In this document: piece after piece, positions 48,698-64,000 of the stretch | Numbering within the stretch: position 1 is the first letter of the stretch | Layout: each line of letters opens with the position of its first letter | Source: Halomonas sp. | GTDB taxonomy: Bacteria; Pseudomonadota; Gammaproteobacteria; Pseudomonadales; Halomonadaceae | Direction: 5' to 3' | Assembly: GCF_030457605.1 (NCBI RefSeq) | Contig: NZ_JAKDUR010000007.1 | Coordinates: forward strand, 1 to 64,000 | DNA: 64,000 bases | Translations under genes and position numbers: made by a program | Notes under the pieces: generated by a model | Told to the model about the DNA's origin: nothing | Databases searched by the model: none | What the model saw: only the letters and a program-made list of their open reading frames with translations

Positions 48698-49155
48698 GCA
48701 CCGCTGACAATCAGGCACAAAAAAGCGGCCCGCAGGCCGCTCGCTTCCAGCGTTTCCTCTGGCACGTCCTGTGCCACCGCTCCTGCAAACGCCCTCACAG
48801 GCCTTTACCGAAACTGTCCTTGAGGCGCTTTCCCTGCCGGGGCCAACGTCACTGTTTCACCCGGTACGCCACTTGCTTCCCGTTGCATCCAACGATGCAT
48901 CCTGCTGCAAGCATCCCTGCTTCTCCCTGTCCTGTGCACAGTATCTTCACATTGTGTGTACAGCTCAAGGGCGCCGAAAACGAAAAGGGCGAGCCATCCG
49001 GCTCGCCCTTTTTGCATCATTGATTATTAAACAATCAGTTACATCACTTCACTGCCGCGTTGATACGCCACAAAGTAAGATTTTATCGCCATTTGTAAGT
49101 TATTTCTTACATCAACTTAAGCGACTTCTTACCTTTTGGCTGGCGACATCCCCGC
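48698..49155. other. 458-bp gap between fdxA and eno with a strong hairpin
   Basis: No gene recognised. Overlapping frames of 132 codons (plus) and 71 codons (minus) run across the terminator hairpin and have no features. Besides the bidirectional terminator there is a GC-rich hairpin AGCGGCC/GGCCGCT at about 48725-48742 and an A/T-rich stretch at 49055-49130 next to eno. Confidence 0.55.
48984..49014. terminator. bidirectional rho-independent terminator between fdxA and eno
   Basis: Perfect 12-bp stem AAAGGGCGAGCC/GGCTCGCCCTTT with loop ATCC and T runs on both strands. It ends the plus-strand fdxA side and the minus-strand eno side. Confidence 0.85.
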
Positions 49156-53048
<3,893 letters not shown>

Positions 53049-53121
53049 TCAGAAGGCACGGCAGAAAGCCACACCAGGATGGGACGACAGAATAGCAGAC
53101 TCGCCTAAAAGGCTCAATTTC

Positions 53122-53152
53122 AACCGCTCTCTGCCAAAGTGCAAAGAGCGGT
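53122..53152 (-). terminator. possible terminator after gltD
   Basis: Minus-strand stem ACCGCTCT/AGAGCGGT with a 14-nt loop, followed by TGAAATTGAGCCTTTT; the T run is distant, so this is a weak call. Confidence 0.4.
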
Positions 53153-53156
53153 CAGC

Positions 53157-59116
<5,960 letters not shown>

Positions 59117-59515
59117 AGGCGTGCCTCGGTCAGAGGTTATTTTATAAATGAAAAATTCATGATATATTTAAAAGTTATTTTTATTTTTCATCCAATGCTC
59201 CCCGCCAGCGAATACGACCCTCTTGTGCCTCTCACCCGCAGGAAACGGCTGCTTACAATAGCCAGCACGGCCTCCCGCGCGCAATGTTTTTATGCCGCTA
59301 ACTCCCTATAAACACTCACCTATGCTTAATATCAAAAAACCCTGATGTATAAAAAACCAATCTCTTTCAAGAGCTTGGGATTCTTGAAAACGATTTTTAA
59401 ACGAATGAAAATCATCATTAGGCTTTAGTCTAAAAATTACCATAATATACATGCCGATTGTGTATATCCCATTCTTTTTTACGATAATTATCGCGCCAAA
59501 TCTTCCGGAGCCGAC
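59117..59515. other. A/T-rich intergenic region upstream of gltB
   Basis: About 400 bp without a recognisable gene, of much lower GC than its neighbours. It contains the gltB promoter region (minus-strand TATAAA near 59145), ATGAAAAATTCAT (59148-59160), an inverted repeat TTTCAAGA/TCTTGAAA (59365-59372 and 59382-59389) and the palindrome CGATAATTATCG (59482-59493). Candidate regulator sites only. Confidence 0.55.
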
Positions 59516-59516
59516 A

Positions 59517-59544
59517 TAAAAAAACCCGCTCACAAGGAGCGGGT
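59517..59544 (-). terminator. terminator of the pil-aroK-aroB run
   Basis: Minus-strand stem ACCCGCTC/GAGCGGGT with loop CTTGT followed by seven T, 45 nt past the aroB stop. Confidence 0.82.
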
Positions 59545-59588
59545 CAGACGGCCAATGCCGGAGAGCCTGGCAGGCTGCCAGCGTTACG

Positions 59589-60695
59589 TCAGGTGCGGGG
59601 GTAGCTGTCCAGCAACGCATTGAGTATGTCTACCGGCGTATCGGCGCTGATGCAGGCATCGCCCGGCGCACGCAGCAGTATCAGGCGCAGCTGGTCGTCG
59701 ATGTTTTTCTTGTCGCGACGCATGTGGGCAAGAAAGTCGTCCCGGGTCATGCCGCCGGGGGCGCTCAGTGGCAAGCCGGCACGCTCGATCACCGTTTGGC
59801 AACGCTCAAGCGCGGCATTATCGATCCAGCTCAGCCGGTGCGACAGCGTCGCGGCCATGGCCATGCCCGCCCCCACGGCTTCACCGTGCAGCCAATGACC
59901 GTAGCCCTGCTCGGCTTCGATGGCATGACCAAAGGTATGCCCCAGGTTGAGCAACGCACGCACGCCCTGCTCGGTTTCATCCTCGGCCACCACCTCCGCC
60001 TTGATCCCGCAGCTCAAGGCCACGGCCTGTGCCAGCGTATCCACATCGCCATCGCGGAGCCGGGTCATATTGGTTTCCAGCCAGCCAAGAAAGGCCTCAT
60101 CGCGAATCAGGCCGTATTTGATGACTTCGGCAAGCCCGGCGGACAGCTCCCGCGCGGGCAGGGTGGCCAGCGTGTCGATGTCCACGATGACCGCCCTGGG
60201 CTGCCAGAAAGCACCAATCATGTTCTTGCCCAACGGATGGTTAACGCCGGTTTTACCCCCGACCGAAGAATCCACCTGAGCCAGCAGCGTGGTCGGCATC
60301 TGAATAAAAGCCACGCCACGCTGGTAGCTGGCCGCGGCAAACCCAACCATATCGCCGATCACACCCCCGCCCAGCGCGATCAGCGTGCAGCGACGGTTGA
60401 AGCCTGCCTCCAGCAGCGCATCCCAGATGCGCCCCACCTGCTCCACGGTCTTGTAACGTTCGCCGTCGGGCAGCACCACGCAACGTACGTCCAACTGCGC
60501 GGGCAAGGCGTCGCGCAGGGCGTCCAGATACAGCGGCGCGACGGTGTCGTTGGTCACGATCATGACCTGCCGGCCGGCCAGATAGGGCGTAATGGCGTCG
60601 GCATTACCGACCAGACCGGTGCCGATATGAATGGGATAACTGCGCTCGCCGAGGGCGACATTGAGCGTGCGCTGCACGCCGTCGATAGGCTTCAT
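59589..60695 (-). CDS. aroB: 3-dehydroquinate synthase
   Basis: Second shikimate-pathway enzyme: NAD- and metal-dependent cyclisation of DAHP. 368 aa. NAD and substrate motifs are [35 protein letters not shown] and [20 protein letters not shown]. Metal ligands are in [23 protein letters not shown] and HGEAVGAGM. It lies 36 nt after aroK. The spacing and order aroK-aroB after pilQ are as in Pseudomonas. Confidence 0.96.
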   Translation of the reverse strand: MKPIDGVQRTLNVALGERSYPIHIGTGLVGNADAITPYLAGRQVMIVTNDTVAPLYLDALRDALPAQLDVRCVVLPDGERYKTVEQVGRIWDALLEAGFNRRCTLIALGGGVIGDMVGFAAASYQRGVAFIQMPTTLLAQVDSSVGGKTGVNHPLGKNMIGAFWQPRAVIVDIDTLATLPARELSAGLAEVIKYGLIRDEAFLGWLETNMTRLRDGDVDTLAQAVALSCGIKAEVVAEDETEQGVRALLNLGHTFGHAIEAEQGYGHWLHGEAVGAGMAMAATLSHRLSWIDNAALERCQTVIERAGLPLSAPGGMTRDDFLAHMRRDKKNIDDQLRLILLRAPGDACISADTPVDILNALLDSYPRT

Positions 60696-60731
60696 AGTGT
60701 TACCTGAGGGTTGAGGGTGGGAGCCGACACG

Positions 60732-61298
60732 TCAGGGCGACACCGGTTTGTTGGCCGTGCCGGTGGTTTGCAGCGGGTCCACCAGCCGGCGGACACGGCG
60801 CAGGATCTCGTTGACCACCGCGCGGGGGCTGCGCCGGTCGGTACGCACGGTAATATCCGAGGTTGCACGATACAGCGGGTCGCGCTGGGCGAACATGTCA
60901 TAGAGCACCTGCTCGCGATTGGCACACTGCAGCAGCGGCCGGTTGCGATCCCGGGCCGTGCGCCGCAGCTGCTGTTCAACGGTGGTCAGCAGATATATCA
61001 CCGTGCCACGTTCACGCAACGTGCAGCGGTTTTCCTCGCGCAGCACCGCACCGCCACCGGTAGCCACTACCGATGCTTCCCGCCGAGTCAGTTCATCAAT
61101 CATCTGCACTTCACGCTGACGAAAACCGGACTCGCCCTCCACATCGAAAATCCACGGAATATCCGCGCCGCAGCGATCCTGAATGGCATGATCGCTGTCA
61201 AAAAATTCACGCGAAAGCTCGGCCGCCAGCAGGCGACCGATGGTACTTTTACCGGCACCCATGGGGCCGATCAGAAAAAGGTTGGGTAAATCCTGCAT
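60732..61298 (-). CDS. aroK: shikimate kinase
   Basis: Phosphorylates shikimate, 188 aa, P-loop fold. Walker A is [17 protein letters not shown]. The shikimate-binding Asp is in FFDSDHAI and the next motif is [13 protein letters not shown] with the catalytic Arg. ATGGGAV (Walker B region) and a lid with RPLL follow. It starts one base into the pilQ stop (TAATG), so it is coupled to the pilus genes. The last 15 residues are not conserved. Confidence 0.96.
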   Translation of the reverse strand: MQDLPNLFLIGPMGAGKSTIGRLLAAELSREFFDSDHAIQDRCGADIPWIFDVEGESGFRQREVQMIDELTRREASVVATGGGAVLREENRCTLRERGTVIYLLTTVEQQLRRTARDRNRPLLQCANREQVLYDMFAQRDPLYRATSDITVRTDRRSPRAVVNEILRRVRRLVDPLQTTGTANKPVSP

Positions 61299-63076
61299 TA
61301 GCGAACCGCCAGGCCATCATCGAGAAGTCGTGGAGTAATGAACACCAGTAACTCTACCTTTTCATTACTCTCTTCGGTATAGCGGAACAGTTTACCAATA
61401 ATCGGCAGATCGCCAAGCAGCGGCGTTTTGGCGATCTGACGCAGCTCTTCGGTGGTGAGGATACCGCCGAGCACCACGGTCTGGCCGTTATCCACCAGCA
61501 CCTGGGTTTCAATGGTGTTGGTATCAATCGGTGGCTCACCGCCGAATTCGGACTCGCGGAAGCTGTCGTTACGAATCACCAGATCCATGATGATACGGTC
61601 ATCAGGGGTAATCTGGGGCGTCACTTCAAGCGACAGCAGCGCCTCCTTGAACTCGGTATCGGGGTTGTCGTTGCCGTCCACGCTTTGAAAGGCGCGCTCC
61701 TCACCCTGACTGATGGTCGCGGTGCGCCGGTTGGCGGTAATGATGCGCGGCTGGGAAATGGTCTGGCTTTTGCCCTCGCTTTCCAGTGCACGCAGCTCCA
61801 GATCCAACAGAATGTCACCGGCGAGATAGCCAAAACCAAAACTTGACTGTGCGCCGGAAGAAGAACCCAGGTCTATCGCCAGACTTCCCATGGCACGGTT
61901 CAGGCCGTCGGGGTTGATGTCCCGGGCCTCGAACGTGCCGTCATCGGTTTCCTGAAAGCCGCGCGTGCTCGAAATTCCCCAGTTGACGCCCAGCTCCCGG
62001 GAGGCGGTATCCCGGGCAATGACGATGCGAGCCTCGATCTGTACCTGGCGCACGGCAACGTCCAGGCGTGCCAGCGTGCCCATGATTTGTGCCACCTGGT
62101 CCGCCGTATCCTGAATCAGCAGCGTATTGGTGCGCTGATCAATGCTCACCCGGCCACGTTCGGTGAGCAGGCCAAAGCCATCTTCGCCGCGCAGCAGCTG
62201 GGCCAGATCCTGGGCCCGGGCATACTTCACCTCGAAAAACTTCGTGACCAGCGGTGTCAGCGTTTCCTGCTGGCTGCGCGCTTCCAGTTTCTGGCGCTCC
62301 AGCGCCGCCAGCTCGCCGGCCGGCGCCACTACTACCACATTGCCCTGCTGGCGGCTCGCAAGCCCCTGGCTTTGCAAAATCAGGTCCAGCGCCTGATCCC
62401 AGGGCACGTCATTCAGGTTGAGCGTGACCCGGCCGCTTACGCTATCGCTCGCCACCAGGTTAAGGCCGGTAAACTCCGCCAGGGTGGCAAGCACCGAGCG
62501 CACTTCGATGTCCTGAAAATTAAGGCTCAACCGCTTGCCCGTGTACGATTTGTCCACCACCGCCTGGCCCGACGCACCTTGCTGACGCTGTGCCGTTTCG
62601 GCCACGGGCTCTATCACCACGCTGAACGTACGTCCGCTTTGCGACGACATCATGGCATAGGGGCCATCGGTCACCAGCTCCAGGCGCGTGCCCTGAGCGT
62701 CTACCCGAGGCACGATCCGACTGATCGGCGTGGCAAAATCGGTAACATCATAAATCTGGTTAAGCGCATCGGGCAGTGCGCTCTGCCCCAGCTCCACCAC
62801 CGCCCGGCCGCGCTCGCCCTTGCGCACCCGGGGAGTTACGTTTGCGCGGCTGAAGGTGATTTCCAGACGACCGGCGCCATCCGCGTCGCGGCGAAAATCG
62901 ATATCGTCCACCTGCTGTTCACCTGCCGTCGCCAGCACATCCGGTGCCGTGCCGGCAGCTGCCGGTATCCCCTGCTGGTCGACCGCCTGTACTGCCGTCG
63001 CCAGCGACAACAGCCATAGCCCTGCCGCTGCCAGCAGTACCGGCCTATGGCGGCGATGTGCTCTAGTCATGGCCAT
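61298..63076 (-). CDS. pilQ: type IV pilus secretin PilQ
   Basis: Outer-membrane secretin through which type IV pili pass, 592 aa. A Sec signal ([18 protein letters not shown]) is followed by one AMIN domain (about residues 55-160), a secretin/TonB short N-terminal domain ([20 protein letters not shown]), an N1 domain ([22 protein letters not shown]) and the secretin core ([16 protein letters not shown] to [31 protein letters not shown]). It is shorter than PilQ of P. aeruginosa, having only one AMIN domain. ATG 63076 or 63070 can start it. It follows pilP by 53 nt and overlaps aroK. Confidence 0.95.
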   Translation of the reverse strand: MAMTRAHRRHRPVLLAAAGLWLLSLATAVQAVDQQGIPAAAGTAPDVLATAGEQQVDDIDFRRDADGAGRLEITFSRANVTPRVRKGERGRAVVELGQSALPDALNQIYDVTDFATPISRIVPRVDAQGTRLELVTDGPYAMMSSQSGRTFSVVIEPVAETAQRQQGASGQAVVDKSYTGKRLSLNFQDIEVRSVLATLAEFTGLNLVASDSVSGRVTLNLNDVPWDQALDLILQSQGLASRQQGNVVVVAPAGELAALERQKLEARSQQETLTPLVTKFFEVKYARAQDLAQLLRGEDGFGLLTERGRVSIDQRTNTLLIQDTADQVAQIMGTLARLDVAVRQVQIEARIVIARDTASRELGVNWGISSTRGFQETDDGTFEARDINPDGLNRAMGSLAIDLGSSSGAQSSFGFGYLAGDILLDLELRALESEGKSQTISQPRIITANRRTATISQGEERAFQSVDGNDNPDTEFKEALLSLEVTPQITPDDRIIMDLVIRNDSFRESEFGGEPPIDTNTIETQVLVDNGQTVVLGGILTTEELRQIAKTPLLGDLPIIGKLFRYTEESNEKVELLVFITPRLLDDGLAVR

Positions 63077-63129
63077 GTATTATCCAACGTTTTATCCAGC
63101 GTGTTATACGAAACATCCGTTTAACTGCG

Positions 63130-63678
63130 CTATCGCGCAGGCGTATCAAGGCCTAACTCAAGCGTTGCCGCACGTTTTTGCCAGCCGTCCTGCCGGATAT
63201 AAACGCGCTCGCTCACCGACACGGCCTGTGGCGTAATGCGCGTGATTCGCCCGTGGTTATGCCCCACGTAATTGCCCTCTCGCACCGAGACCACCTCATG
63301 TTCGGGCGTTTGAATCAGCGCTACGTGCCGCTTGCCCATGCTCAGCGTACCGACCAGTTGCAGTTGCTGCAGGGCAAAACGCTCAAGCGGCTCTTTGGGA
63401 CGCGTGGTGTCCGGCGCCAGCTTGCCATCCCGCGAAGCACCGGGAGACGTGCCCGTTGGCGCGATTATGGCTTCCGCTGCCAGAAACGGGCTGCGCCGGG
63501 CATCATGGTGATACCCCACGGGCCGATAGGCAGGCAGCTCGGGGATGCTCAGAGCGTCAGGCTCCTCCGCGTGCGTCCGGGCATTGGTCAGCGTCTGTTC
63601 CAACGCATCCAGATGTGGATCGGCACAGCCCGCAAGCCATAACCCCAACAGGCCGGCCGTGATCAGCACACGCATCAT
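63130..63678 (-). CDS. pilP: type IV pilus lipoprotein PilP
   Basis: Inner-membrane lipoprotein that links the PilMNO platform to PilQ, 182 aa. The lipobox is WLAGC (Cys about residue 18). A disordered Pro-rich stretch leads to the conserved beta-sandwich, with FALQQLQLVGTLSMG, VREGNYVGHNHGRITRIT and the terminal SERVYIRQDGWQKRAATLEL. ATG 63678 overlaps the pilO stop (ATGA); ATG 63675 is also possible. Confidence 0.94.
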   Translation of the reverse strand: MMRVLITAGLLGLWLAGCADPHLDALEQTLTNARTHAEEPDALSIPELPAYRPVGYHHDARRSPFLAAEAIIAPTGTSPGASRDGKLAPDTTRPKEPLERFALQQLQLVGTLSMGKRHVALIQTPEHEVVSVREGNYVGHNHGRITRITPQAVSVSERVYIRQDGWQKRAATLELGLDTPAR

Positions 63679-64000
63679 GGCTGCTCCTCAGCGGCCGGCT
63701 CCTGGTAGCTGTACGTGCGGGCCAGCATGGCAAGACGCAGCTCGTCACCGTTGCCGCCCACCGGCGTCAGAGTAAAATCGTGCTGGGTCACAATACGAGA
63801 AAGTGCTGCCATATCAGCGACAAAGCGCGCAATCTGATGGTAGCCACCGCGCACCTGAATATCGAAAGGATGCTCGACATAGTAGCCTTGGGCGATCTGT
63901 GGCCTGAGTCGAATCGTATCAACATTCAGGCGGTTTTCCATGGCCGCATCGTTGATGCTATCAAGCAATGACGGTATTTCCGCGCTGGTGGGCAGCATGG
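63675..64000 (-). CDS. pilO: type IV pilus assembly protein PilO (5' end outside window)
   Basis: C-terminal part, at least 108 aa, of the inner-membrane alignment protein PilO. The ferredoxin-like domain is recognisable: IAQGYYVEHPFDIQVRGGYHQIARFVADMAALSRIVT. The internal Met near the window edge is not the real start; the N-terminal membrane helix and coiled coil lie beyond 64000. It overlaps pilP by 4 nt, and pilM and pilN are expected upstream. Confidence 0.9.
   Translation of the reverse strand, partial: MLPTSAEIPSLLDSINDAAMENRLNVDTIRLRPQIAQGYYVEHPFDIQVRGGYHQIARFVADMAALSRIVTQHDFTLTPVGGNGDELRLAMLARTYSYQEPAAEEQP

Overview
The window is a 64 kb piece of a high-GC gammaproteobacterial chromosome. 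Gene order and protein type fit a Halomonas-like member of the Halomonadaceae; this is inferred from gene order and remembered sequences, not from a search. Most of it is core genome: pncC-recA-recX-alaS-csrA-tRNA-Ser-tRNA-Arg, pyrG-kdsA-eno, guaB-guaA, pilOPQ-aroK-aroB next to gltB-gltD, ccmABCDEFGHI-smc-zipA-ligA, and mutS-fdxA.

Layout. 1-3118: the last genes of what looks like an aryl-polyene (APE) fatty-acid-type cluster (ketoreductase cut by the window edge, ketosynthase, small exported protein, phosphopantetheinyl transferase). 3121-5100: an accessory junction with a low-GC lipoprotein gene and an IS481-family element (3818-4893) whose transposase runs through the left end into flanking DNA. 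5115-9819: guaBA and xseA. 9828-14341: argA, a PiT phosphate transporter with its DUF47 partner, and a CYTH triphosphatase. 14413-20901: potassium channel, e(P4)-type acid phosphatase, yciO, PHP-family rnm, yciI, mnmC, yheU. 20915-35829: one long minus-strand run, ccmA to ccmI then smc, zipA, ligA and yheU. 36147-38130: a tightly coupled plus-strand operon of a UmuD/LexA-fold protein without the protease dyad, yigZ and dusC. 38277-45413: tRNA-Arg x2, tRNA-Ser, csrA, lysC, alaS, recX, recA, pncC. 45548-48697: mutS and fdxA. 49156-53027: eno, kdsA, pyrG. 53190-59116: glutamate synthase. 59589-64000: aroB, aroK, pilQ, pilP and part of pilO.

How the genes work together. Biosynthesis is well covered: GMP (guaBA), CTP (pyrG), glutamate (gltBD), entry to arginine (argA) and to the aspartate family (lysC), shikimate (aroKB) and KDO for LPS (kdsA). 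Genome maintenance is represented by xseA, ligA, smc, recA, recX and mutS. Cytochrome c maturation is complete (ccmA-I).

The most unusual signal is a set of LexA-type boxes (CTG-N10-CAG with an A/T-rich centre). One lies at recA, as expected. A second lies in front of the dyad-less UmuD-like gene that leads into yigZ-dusC, followed by a degenerate tandem copy 33 bp on. A third lies in front of the division gene zipA. The second is the IS481 element, where the transposase stop codon seems to be supplied by the CTAG target duplication and has been lost at one end. I saw no CRISPR array, prophage, toxin-antitoxin pair or defence island.
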